DNA of 40,717 bases from Aeromonas aquatica (GTDB lineage Bacteria; Pseudomonadota; Gammaproteobacteria; Enterobacterales; Aeromonadaceae), in NCBI RefSeq assembly GCF_000764655.1, contig NZ_JRGL01000099.1, positions 1 to 40,717 on the forward strand, written 5' to 3'. The position numbers were made by a program, and so were the translations under genes. Of this stretch, positions 34,467-40,717 are shown piece after piece (the stretch's first letter is position 1; the number at the start of each line of letters is the position of its first letter). The notes beneath the pieces are model-generated. The model saw only the letters and a list, made by a program, of their open reading frames with translations, did not search any database and was not told the DNA's origin.

Positions 34467-35735
34467 ATGAGTTCACAGATGCAATCTTCCCAAAGCCGGT
34501 CGCTGGTCGACTGGCTTTCTTATTTGGAGCAGATCCACCCGGTCAACATCGACATGGGGTTGGACAGGGTCGGCGCCGTCGCCCGCCGCATGGGCCTCAC
34601 CGAGCTGCCCTTCAAGGTGATCACGGTGGCGGGCACCAATGGCAAGGGCTCCTCCTGCGCCATGGCGGCCAGCATACTGATGGTCGCCGGGTACCGGGTG
34701 GGGGTCTACTCCTCGCCGCACCTGCTGCGCTTCACCGAGCGGGTGCGGATCGATGGTGAGGAGCTCTCAGAGCAAGATCACTGCGACGCCTTCGCCGCGG
34801 TGGAAGCGGCCCGCGCCGAGATAGCGCTCACCTTCTTCGAGTTTGCGACCCTGGCGGGCTTGTGGCTGTTCGGGCGCGCCGCGCCGGACGTGCTGCTGCT
34901 GGAGGTGGGGTTGGGCGGTCGGCTCGATGCCACCAACGTGGTGGAATCCGATGTCGCCATGATCACCTCCATCGCGCTGGATCACTGTGACTGGCTCGGG
35001 GATACCCGCGAGGCGGTGGCGGTGGAGAAGGCCGGTGTCTATCGTGCGGGTAAACCCGCCATCAGCGGCGAGCCAAACCCACCTGAGACCATCGCGAGCG
35101 AAGCCCTGCGTCTGGGGGCTTGCTTGCGCCAGGTCGGGGTGGACTTTTTTGCCGATGAGCGCGACGAGGGCTGGGATTACCACGGCCTGCACCACTGGCA
35201 GGGCTTGCCCAAGCCCGCGCTGCCGCTGATGAACGCGGTGACCGTGCTGGCGGCGCTGGAGTCCCTGGGACTGCCGCTGCCGGAGACTGCCATCCGGCAG
35301 GGGCTGGCGGAGGCTCGGCTGGCCGGGCGGATGCAGCGGCTGCAAAGCGCGCCTCTGGTGATCGTCGATGTGGCCCACAATCCGCATTCTGCGGCCTATC
35401 TGGCGAGCCAGTTGCGCCTGATCCCTTGCAAGGGGAAACGGCGTGCCGTGGTCGGCATGCTCAAAGACAAGGACATGGCGGGTTCCCTTGCTGAGCTGGG
35501 CGATCTTATCCACGATTGGCATCTCGCGAGCCTGCAGGGTCCGCGCGCCGCCACTTCCTCTCAGCTGGCTGCCGCACTCCTGGTTGCAACGCCGGGCGAG
35601 CAGGGGCCGGCCGTGCTGTTTGAGTCGGTGACTGAGGCTTATCGGGCTGCGCTGGCCGTTTCGAGTCCTGATGATATGGTCATTGTCTTCGGCTCGTTTT
35701 ACACTGTCGCCGACGTGCTGGCGGTGAATGCCTGA
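34467..35735 (+). CDS. folC: Bifunctional dihydrofolate synthase / folylpolyglutamate synthase
   Basis: A 422-aa Mur-ligase-family enzyme that adds L-glutamate to dihydropteroate and then extends the polyglutamate tail of folates. ATP loop VAGTNGKGSS at 54-63; YSSPHLLRFTERVRIDG; EVGLGGRLDATNVV; the carbamylated-Lys region VAVEKAGVYR; C-terminal VDVAHNPHSA. Length equals that of E. coli FolC (422). It starts one base after the accD stop, so translation is likely coupled. Confidence 0.96.
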   Translation: MSSQMQSSQSRSLVDWLSYLEQIHPVNIDMGLDRVGAVARRMGLTELPFKVITVAGTNGKGSSCAMAASILMVAGYRVGVYSSPHLLRFTERVRIDGEELSEQDHCDAFAAVEAARAEIALTFFEFATLAGLWLFGRAAPDVLLLEVGLGGRLDATNVVESDVAMITSIALDHCDWLGDTREAVAVEKAGVYRAGKPAISGEPNPPETIASEALRLGACLRQVGVDFFADERDEGWDYHGLHHWQGLPKPALPLMNAVTVLAALESLGLPLPETAIRQGLAEARLAGRMQRLQSAPLVIVDVAHNPHSAAYLASQLRLIPCKGKRRAVVGMLKDKDMAGSLAELGDLIHDWHLASLQGPRAATSSQLAAALLVATPGEQGPAVLFESVTEAYRAALAVSSPDDMVIVFGSFYTVADVLAVNA

Positions 35736-35789
35736 GTTTGGTGTCCGCAAAATAGCAGTAGGTTCTAAGTAACATGGGTGGAAATTAAC

Positions 35790-36560
35790 TTGGCTTCGAA
35801 GTTTCAAAACAGATTGGTGGGGACCGTTATTCTGGTCGCCCTGGTTGTCATTTTTCTGCCGGATCTGATGGACGGCAACAAGCTGGAGCAAAAGGACGAG
35901 GCCTTTGCCAACATCCCGTTGCGTCCCGAGCTTGAGCCGGCCAAGCCCGCGTTGCAGGTCTCGGCCGCCAGCACCCTGCCGGCGGACCACGTCGCCAGCC
36001 AGCAACAGGCGGCGGCGGCCGAGCAGTGGCAGGTCGAGGAGATCGGCGGTGCCGTGACCCTGGCCGCCAATCAGCCGTCAGCCGCCCAGGCACAGCAGCC
36101 CGTGACCCAGCCGGTTGCCCAGCCTCAGCCCAAGCCCGAGGTGGTTGCCAAGAAACCGGTGGAGCAGCCCAAGCCAAAACCGGTTCCCCCCAAACCGGTC
36201 GAGGTGAAGAAACCGGTGGAAACCAAGCCGCAGGTGGGTCAGATCAAGTCCATGGACGATCTCATCGCGAGCAAGATGACGACCCCGGCTACTCCGGCAC
36301 CTGCCGCGGCGGCCCCTGCTCAGGGCAGCTGGATCTTGCAGCTCGGCGCCTTCAAGAACGCAGACAGTGTCAATGCCCTGGTGAGCAAACTGCGGGCGGC
36401 GGGCTACTCGGCTCAGACCTCACCCCGAACACCGGTGCAAGGCCAGATAACCCGGGTCTTCGTCGGGCCGGATGTGTCCAAGGCCAAGCTGCAGGGCATG
36501 CAGAGCAAAATAAGCCAGATGACCGGGCTTGGTGGCTCTGTGGTGGCATACAACCCCTGA
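35790..36560 (+). CDS. dedD: DedD, SPOR-domain cell division protein
   Basis: A 256-aa bitopic inner-membrane protein that gathers at the septum through its SPOR domain, which binds denuded peptidoglycan. N-terminal ASKFQNRLVGT, membrane helix about 12-29, a long Pro/Lys/Gln-rich periplasmic linker, and a C-terminal SPOR domain about 180-256 (WILQLGAFKNADSVNALVSKLRAAGY). I choose the TTG at 35790 because the protein then begins like E. coli DedD (MASKFQNRLVGT) and GGTGGA at 35777-35782 is spaced by 7 bases. A GTG at 35778 would add four residues but has no ribosome site. Confidence 0.92.
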   Translation: MASKFQNRLVGTVILVALVVIFLPDLMDGNKLEQKDEAFANIPLRPELEPAKPALQVSAASTLPADHVASQQQAAAAEQWQVEEIGGAVTLAANQPSAAQAQQPVTQPVAQPQPKPEVVAKKPVEQPKPKPVPPKPVEVKKPVETKPQVGQIKSMDDLIASKMTTPATPAPAAAAPAQGSWILQLGAFKNADSVNALVSKLRAAGYSAQTSPRTPVQGQITRVFVGPDVSKAKLQGMQSKISQMTGLGGSVVAYNP

Positions 36561-36583
36561 TGCGGGTTTGACGAACGCCGAAC

Positions 36584-36629
36584 AAAAAAATACCGCGCCT
36601 CATTTCACAGATGGGCGCGGTATTTTTTT
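36584..36629. terminator. Bidirectional terminator, dedD / tusE
   Basis: A 16-bp stem (AAAAAAATACCGCGCC with GGCGCGGTATTTTTTT) and a 14-nt loop. Both strands end in T runs, serving the convergent dedD and tusE transcripts. Confidence 0.9.
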
Positions 36630-36671
36630 GGTACCCGTTCAGGGTCTCTCGGCGAGAGACCTGGCTGGTTT

Positions 36672-37028
36672 TTAGATGCATTTCACCGGTTTGGGCAGGC
36701 CGGCTATCTTGGTGGCCTGCTTGGCGGGTCCTTCCGGGAACAGTTTGTAGAGATAGCGGCTGTTGCCCTTCTCGGGGCCGTACTGCTTCTCCATTGCCTT
36801 GACCAGGGCGCGGATGGCGGGGGAGGTGTTGAACTCCAGATAAAACGCCCGCACGAAGCGCACCACTTCCCAGTGCGGCTCCTCCAGCACTATGCCTTCC
36901 CGCTCGGCCAGCACCAGTGCCAGCGCCTCGCTCCAGTCTTCGATGTGACGCAGATAACCCTTGGCATCGGTCTCGATGGTGTGGCCATTGAATGCCAGCT
37001 GATGATGTTCAGACTGCGGCTCAGACAT
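36672..37028 (-). CDS. tusE: Sulfur transfer protein TusE (DsrC family)
   Basis: A 118-aa cytoplasmic protein that takes persulfide sulfur from TusD (TusBCD) and passes it to MnmA for 2-thiolation of wobble uridine in tRNA. It has the DsrC-like helical core ([35 protein letters not shown]) and the conserved C-terminal arm [19 protein letters not shown], with the reactive Cys117 next to last. The second Cys of true DsrC proteins is absent, which supports TusE. It lies 22 bases after yccS in the same direction. E. coli also has tusE beside yccA and serT. Confidence 0.95.
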   Translation of the reverse strand: MSEPQSEHHQLAFNGHTIETDAKGYLRHIEDWSEALALVLAEREGIVLEEPHWEVVRFVRAFYLEFNTSPAIRALVKAMEKQYGPEKGNSRYLYKLFPEGPAKQATKIAGLPKPVKCI

Positions 37029-37050
37029 AGGGGGCTCCTCGCAAATAAGG

Positions 37051-39207
37051 CTATCGGGATTGGGCGGGCATGGTAGCGTCTTGATCTCTCGTGAGCAACC
37101 GGCTCTCGTTGGCGAGTTCCAGCAGCTCGTCCGCCAGCTGGCTGATGAGGTTGAGCTGCTGGGTCAGCATCAGCTGCTCCTCGCTGCTGTCCGGGGCGAT
37201 GAGCGGGCACTGGCCCTCGAGCTGCGCCGGCATTTCCCCCGCCATGTGGCCGGCGGCGCTCTCCAGGGTATGGCTGATGTGGCGGCTGATCTCGTCGAGC
37301 TCGGGGATAGGCTCGAGCTTGTCGCGATGGGCCCCCAGCGCCGAGATGTAGGAGAGCAGGGCGTGGTTGCGCCAGGTGAGGGTAAAACAGAGTTCGAGGA
37401 AGCGGCGGCGCTTGCTCGGCTCCACCAGCATGCTCTGCCAGGCCATGGCCAGCTCGCTGTCGGCCAGATGGGCACACTTGCGGGCGACCCGGTAGTCGAG
37501 GGACTCGTCACGCTGGCGATGCAGGCTGGCGAGCACCGCAGAGAGATAACGGGCGTTGGCCGACAGCGAATTGGCGATGAGGCTGGGCAGCCGCTTGTAT
37601 TGCCAGTCCGGCCACAGCCAGGCCACCAGGGCGTAGGAGAGCAGGCAGCCGAGGAAGGTGTCGAGCAGGCGCGGGCCCAGGATGGCGAAGCCGATGCCGT
37701 CCAGCAGGTTGAACGCCATCAGCACATAGAGGGTGATGAAGCAGACGGCGGCGCTGTAGTTGCTGCGCACCTGGGTGAAGAACAGGAAGGCGGCGAGTCC
37801 CATGATCCCCAGCTGCAGATGCAACTCGGGGAACAGCCAGAGCACGGGCACGCCGATCAGGATGCCGGCGAAGGTGCCGAGCATCCGTTGCACCAGCCGG
37901 CGCCGGGTGGCGCTGTAGCTGGGCTGACAGACGAACAAGACGGTCAGCAGGATCCAGTAGCCCTTGTCCAGATGGAACGCCTGCAGTATGCCATAGCCGA
38001 CCACCAGCCCCAGGGTGAGGCGCAGGGCGTGGCGAAACACCATGGAGTTCGGGGTCAGGTGCTGCTTGAACAGGGTCAGCAGCGGCAGGGGCGCAGGTCT
38101 CGCCAGGATGGGCAGGCTTTGGGGGGGCAGGGCCGGGTTTTGCAACTCCTCGGCGCTTGCCAGCAGCTGGTTGATGTTGGCGAGGTTGCGGCGCAGGAAC
38201 TTCATCGGCGTCAGCAGCGTCTTGGGATAGTGCTGCTTGAGATGGGTGAACTCCAACTGATCGCCGAGGGCCTCCAGGGTCCAGTGGATGCGCTTGTGAT
38301 GGACGTAGGGCTTGTGCACCAGGATGGCGTAGCCCAGCTGCTGACACGCCTCGGAGAGTTGCAGAAACACCTCCTGGAAGCCGTCGAGGACGATGCCTTG
38401 CTTGAGCTCGGCCTCCAGCTTGCTGTAGGGGTAGTGGCTGGAGGTGGCGCGCTCCTGAATTTCCAGCGCCAGCAAATAGAGGCGCAGCAGGCTGGCGAGC
38501 TCGGGCGCCGCCTGATGGCGGGTGCTGAGGCGGGCGTTGAGCGCCGTCTTGGTCAGATTGAGGGCGTTTACCAGGTTGATGTTGAGCTGGGCCAGGTTGT
38601 GGCGAATAGCCTGGGAGCCGTGTTCGTCGGCCGGGAAGAAACGGGATTTTTCCAGCAGGTAGCGGCCGAGGGCGAAGTAGCTCTGTGCGAGCTGCTCGTG
38701 CAGCGTCTTGTAGGGCAAGAGCCAGAGCCAGAGCAGCGACACCAGCCCGTACCAGAGGGCGCCGGCGCCGAGGGCCAGCGGCTGGTAGAAGAGATCCGGC
38801 GCCTTGGCGGCCCCCAGCATCGTATAGATGGCGATGAGCAGAGCGCCGAAGCTGATGGTGGCGTAACGCTGGCCGAGCGCCCCCACCATCACGAAGATGA
38901 AGGTCGAGCCCGCAAGCCCAAGTGCGAACAACCAGGGGGTGGGGAAGAGGTACTGCACGCAGAGGGAGGCAAACAGGAAGCACACCAGCGTCATGGCGAG
39001 GTTCTTGACCCGGCCCCAGAGGCTGTCGTCTGTCTCGGCAATGGCGCCCGCGACTACCCCGAGGGAGAGCAACACGGTCAGCGAGATGTCGCCGCTTACC
39101 AGGGCGAAGGCGAGCAGCCCCACTATGGCCAGCAACACCTTGAGGGCAAAGTAGATATGGCTGTCGCTAAGGAGACGGCGCAGCAGGCCCGCGAGATCAA
39201 TGGGCAT
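37051..39207 (-). CDS. yccS: YccS/YhfK-type FUSC family membrane protein
   Basis: A 718-aa inner-membrane protein of the FUSC/aromatic acid exporter superfamily. It has two repeats of about six helices, one at the N-terminus ([37 protein letters not shown]) and one in the middle ([27 protein letters not shown]), each followed by a cytoplasmic helical domain. E. coli YccS has the same length and blocks, including the Y/F-CQP-Y-ATR motif. Substrate is unproven; a role in efflux is inferred from related proteins such as AaeB. The ATG at 39207 gives the usual N-terminus but its ribosome site is weak; the frame continues to 39237. Confidence 0.92.
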   Translation of the reverse strand: MPIDLAGLLRRLLSDSHIYFALKVLLAIVGLLAFALVSGDISLTVLLSLGVVAGAIAETDDSLWGRVKNLAMTLVCFLFASLCVQYLFPTPWLFALGLAGSTFIFVMVGALGQRYATISFGALLIAIYTMLGAAKAPDLFYQPLALGAGALWYGLVSLLWLWLLPYKTLHEQLAQSYFALGRYLLEKSRFFPADEHGSQAIRHNLAQLNINLVNALNLTKTALNARLSTRHQAAPELASLLRLYLLALEIQERATSSHYPYSKLEAELKQGIVLDGFQEVFLQLSEACQQLGYAILVHKPYVHHKRIHWTLEALGDQLEFTHLKQHYPKTLLTPMKFLRRNLANINQLLASAEELQNPALPPQSLPILARPAPLPLLTLFKQHLTPNSMVFRHALRLTLGLVVGYGILQAFHLDKGYWILLTVLFVCQPSYSATRRRLVQRMLGTFAGILIGVPVLWLFPELHLQLGIMGLAAFLFFTQVRSNYSAAVCFITLYVLMAFNLLDGIGFAILGPRLLDTFLGCLLSYALVAWLWPDWQYKRLPSLIANSLSANARYLSAVLASLHRQRDESLDYRVARKCAHLADSELAMAWQSMLVEPSKRRRFLELCFTLTWRNHALLSYISALGAHRDKLEPIPELDEISRHISHTLESAAGHMAGEMPAQLEGQCPLIAPDSSEEQLMLTQQLNLISQLADELLELANESRLLTRDQDATMPAQSR

Positions 39208-39436
39208 GGGAGACACCGTCCTTGAGTGCAGGGCCATAAGTAGAGTGAGTAATCAGTGAACGGTGCAGCAGACTGACAAAAACCATGGGCATGGGAGAGA
39301 TGCAACCCTTGAGCGAATCGAAAGCGAGAGGATAGTCCGTCGGCCACGAAAGAGCCCTGATCCAAATCAGGGCCGCGTTGTTCATGCAGGCTTTCGCACC
39401 GACTCGCCTCCACCCTAGCAGGGGTGGCGGCCAATA

Positions 39437-39460
39437 AAAACCCCGCCGAAGCGGGGTTTT
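39437..39460. terminator. Terminator of yccA with UUCG loop
   Basis: A 10-bp stem AAAACCCCGC / GCGGGGTTTT. Read on the minus strand the loop is TTCG closed by C-G, an exceptionally stable tetraloop, and the tail is TTTTTATT. It ends yccA 16 bases after the stop, and also serves as an upstream boundary for yccS. Confidence 0.9.
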
Positions 39461-39475
39461 CTGTACGGGTTGTGC

Positions 39476-40132
39476 TTAGTTGCGGTTGCCACCGAGCAGG
39501 CTGAGCAGGCTCAGGAAGATGTTGTATATGGAGACATACAGGGTCACGGTGGCGGAGATGTAGTTGGTCTCGCCGCCGCGGATGATCTGCTGGGTGGTCA
39601 GCAGGATGGCGCCGGAGGAGAACAGCATGAACATGGCGGACAGGGCCAGGCTCAGGGCGCTCATCTGCAGGAAGATGTTGGCGACCATGGCCACCAGCAG
39701 TACCCAGAAACCGACGAACAGCATGCCGCCGATGAAGGAGAGGTCACGCTTGGTGGTCAGGGCATAGGCCGACAGCCCGAAGAAGGTCAGCGCGGTACCG
39801 CCCAGGGCGGTCATCACGATCTCGCCACCACCATTGTTCATGTACATGTTGATGATGGGGCCCAGGCTGTAGCCAAGCAGACCGGTCAGGGCGAAGGTGA
39901 ACACCAGCCCCATGCCGTTGTCGCGGTTCTTCTGGGTCAGGAACATCAACCCGTATACGCCGATCAGGAACACGGCCCAGTGCAGGGGCGGCATGTTCAT
40001 CACGGTGGCAACCCCGGCCACCACGGCAGAGAAGCCAAGAGTGAGGGAAAGCAGCATGTAGGTATTGCGCAGCACCTTGTTGGTGTCACGCGCGGCACTC
40101 TGGGTGCCAGTGTAGATAGAACGGGTATCCAT
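39476..40132 (-). CDS. yccA: YccA, Bax-inhibitor-1 family membrane protein (FtsH modulator)
   Basis: A 218-aa protein with seven predicted helices. In E. coli YccA is a substrate and modulator of the FtsH protease and protects SecY when the translocon jams. Typical blocks: HKVLRNTY-type segment NKVLRNTYMLLSLTLGFSA, YGLMFLT, GYSLGPIIN, ALGGTALTFFGLSAYALTT and GGETNYISATVTLYVSIYNIF. The ATG at 40132 has GAGGA (40140-40144) 7 bases upstream. The open frame runs on into the complement of tRNA-Ser, which is not coding. Its neighbourhood with tusE and tRNA-Ser matches E. coli yccA-serT. Confidence 0.96.
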   Translation of the reverse strand: MDTRSIYTGTQSAARDTNKVLRNTYMLLSLTLGFSAVVAGVATVMNMPPLHWAVFLIGVYGLMFLTQKNRDNGMGLVFTFALTGLLGYSLGPIINMYMNNGGGEIVMTALGGTALTFFGLSAYALTTKRDLSFIGGMLFVGFWVLLVAMVANIFLQMSALSLALSAMFMLFSSGAILLTTQQIIRGGETNYISATVTLYVSIYNIFLSLLSLLGGNRN

Positions 40133-40275
40133 CTTGATGTCCTCTTGATTTCCGGGTTGAGGCGGCACATTCCGCTTCGTTAACGCATTGTATGCACTGA
40201 ATGTAAGGATGACGAGTGCTGATTTCAAGCGGCTCTCCAACCAGTTGTAGCCCATTGTTCCAGAACAAATATGTA

Positions 40276-40305
40276 TTGCATATGAACAAGGGCTTGACGT
40301 AGTAT
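40276..40305 (+). promoter_or_regulatory. Candidate tRNA-Ser promoter
   Basis: TTGCAT (40276-40281) and TAGTAT (40300-40305) are separated by 18 bp and end 11 bases before the tRNA. The GC-rich discriminator GCACGCC is typical of stable-RNA promoters under stringent control. Confidence 0.6.
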
Positions 40306-40316
40306 GCACGCCGTTC

Positions 40317-40404
40317 GGAGGGGTGGCAGAGCGGCTGAATGCACCGGTCTTGAAAACCGGCGATGGGCGACCATCCGTGGGTTCAAATCCCACCTCCTCC
40401 GCCA
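40317..40404 (+). tRNA. serT: tRNA-Ser, anticodon UGA
   Basis: An 88-nt class II tRNA. The acceptor stem GGAGGGG pairs with CTCCTCC, then discriminator G and an encoded CCA. Anticodon stem CCGGT/ACCGG with loop CTTGAAA gives anticodon TGA, reading UCA and other UCN codons. A long variable arm (GATGGGCGACCATC) is typical of tRNA-Ser, and the T-arm is GTGGG TTCAAAT CCCAC. The sequence is close to E. coli serT, and its position by yccA is the same. Confidence 0.98.
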
Positions 40405-40411
40405 TCTTGAG

Positions 40412-40446
40412 AAAAAGCCCAAGCGATTCATCGCTTGGGCTTTTTT
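40412..40446 (+). terminator. Rho-independent terminator of tRNA-Ser
   Basis: A 15-bp perfect stem (AAAAAGCCCAAGCGA with TCGCTTGGGCTTTTT) with loop TTCA and a T run begins 8 bases after the CCA. Confidence 0.93.
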
Positions 40447-40519
40447 GTATCTGCCGTGTCTGGCACGCTGTTGGTATAACAGCTCTTCATCTTATCCAAG
40501 ACGCTGGTTATAAGCGGCC

Positions 40520-40627
40520 ATGATCCCATGATCCCATGATCCCATGATCCCATGATCCCATGATCCCATGATCCCATGATCCCATGATCCCATGATCCCA
40601 TGATCCCATGATCCCATGATCCCATGA
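40520..40627. repeat. Thirteen tandem copies of the octamer ATGATCCC
   Basis: Bases 40520-40623 are thirteen identical 8-bp units, followed by a partial ATGA. Each unit contains one GATC Dam methylation site, so the array has thirteen GATC sites exactly 8 bp apart. On the plus strand every frame meets TGA within 24 bp. On the minus strand all three frames stay open and encode the same cyclic octapeptide (GIMGSWDH). It lies between the tRNA-Ser terminator and a possible gene end at 40641. Perfect identity of all units suggests recent expansion by strand slippage. Confidence 0.97.
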
Positions 40628-40640
40628 GACGGCCTCCTGC

Positions 40641-40717
40641 CTACATCAGCACCCAGTATCCCTGATCGGCACCTCCTTCTGAGGCGTGTTCCAATCGGGC
40701 CTTCTCTTTCATCATCA
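40641..40717 (-). CDS. Possible 3' end of a gene entering from the right edge
   Basis: The minus frame ending at TAG (complement of 40641-40643) is open to the window edge and reads KEKARLEHASEGGADQGYWVLM at its end. The composition looks protein-like, but only 24 codons are visible and I recognise no family. If real, the octamer array lies 14 bases downstream of its stop. Confidence 0.35.
   Translation of the reverse strand, partial: MMKEKARLEHASEGGADQGYWVLM

Noticed and set aside
37060..39225. A 721-codon open frame antisense to yccS.
   Set aside because: Shadow frame with Gln/Gly/Val-rich composition; yccS on the other strand matches its family throughout.
40133..40405. Upstream extension of yccA into the complement of tRNA-Ser (a GFEPTDGRPSPVFKTG-like peptide).
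   Set aside because: This is the well-known false peptide from reading a tRNA-Ser gene backwards; yccA has a good start and ribosome site at 40132.
40428..40625. Minus-strand frame through the octamer array (repeating GIMGSWDH).
   Set aside because: Openness follows from the repeat unit itself; no ribosome site and it ends inside the tRNA terminator.
40520..40627. CRISPR array.
   Set aside because: Units are 8 bp with no spacers; this is a simple tandem repeat.

Overview
The window looks like a chromosomal segment of an Aeromonas species. The GC-rich coding style, the kexin-like serine protease paired with a small secreted chaperone (the A. sobria ASP/ORF2 arrangement), GlyGly-CTERM secretion and gammaproteobacterial housekeeping synteny all point there. 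The species cannot be fixed from sequence alone.

Layout. 1-5.0 kb: the 3' part of a large secreted protein (beta-propeller-like plus alpha/alpha domain), a ROK-family kinase that lacks the usual zinc site, and a secreted metzincin-like protease with a GlyGly-CTERM tail. 5.0-7.1 kb: the aromatic amino acid permease aroP (minus strand) and a divergent 97-aa membrane protein. 7.2-10.7 kb: the divergent pair ppsR / ppsA, which controls and performs pyruvate-to-PEP conversion, with a Cra-like operator between them. 10.9-14.5 kb: an AraC-type regulator converging on a GH3 beta-glucosidase lipoprotein. 14.5-19.8 kb: an AT-richer signalling block with a stand-alone winged-helix regulator, two degenerate EAL-domain paralogues and a membrane GGDEF diguanylate cyclase, separated by long non-coding stretches. 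20.0-22.4 kb: the serine protease and its chaperone. 22.7-25.5 kb: modF, then a minus-strand cluster of a second peptide deformylase, an isochorismatase-fold hydrolase and a small membrane protein. 25.8-27.5 kb: a MetQ-like binding protein without a lipobox, and pgpB with a duplicated 3' fragment. 27.8-36.6 kb: pdxB-asd-fimV-truA-accD-folC-dedD, a recognisable variant of the enterobacterial pdxB/truA/accD/folC/dedD cluster. 36.7-40.4 kb: yccS-tusE, yccA and tRNA-Ser(UGA), conserved in neighbourhood with E. coli tusE-yccA-serT. 40.5 kb to the end: thirteen perfect tandem copies of an 8-bp unit carrying a Dam site, and the possible end of another gene.

The most unusual locus is the winged-helix/degenerate-EAL/degenerate-EAL/GGDEF block. 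I propose that the EAL proteins are non-catalytic partners of the co-translated DNA-binding protein, as YdiV is for FlhDC. That is inference; the sequence shows gene overlap, paralogy and loss of metal-binding residues. The second most unusual element is the octanucleotide array next to tRNA-Ser. Most of the rest is ordinary core genome with good family matches.
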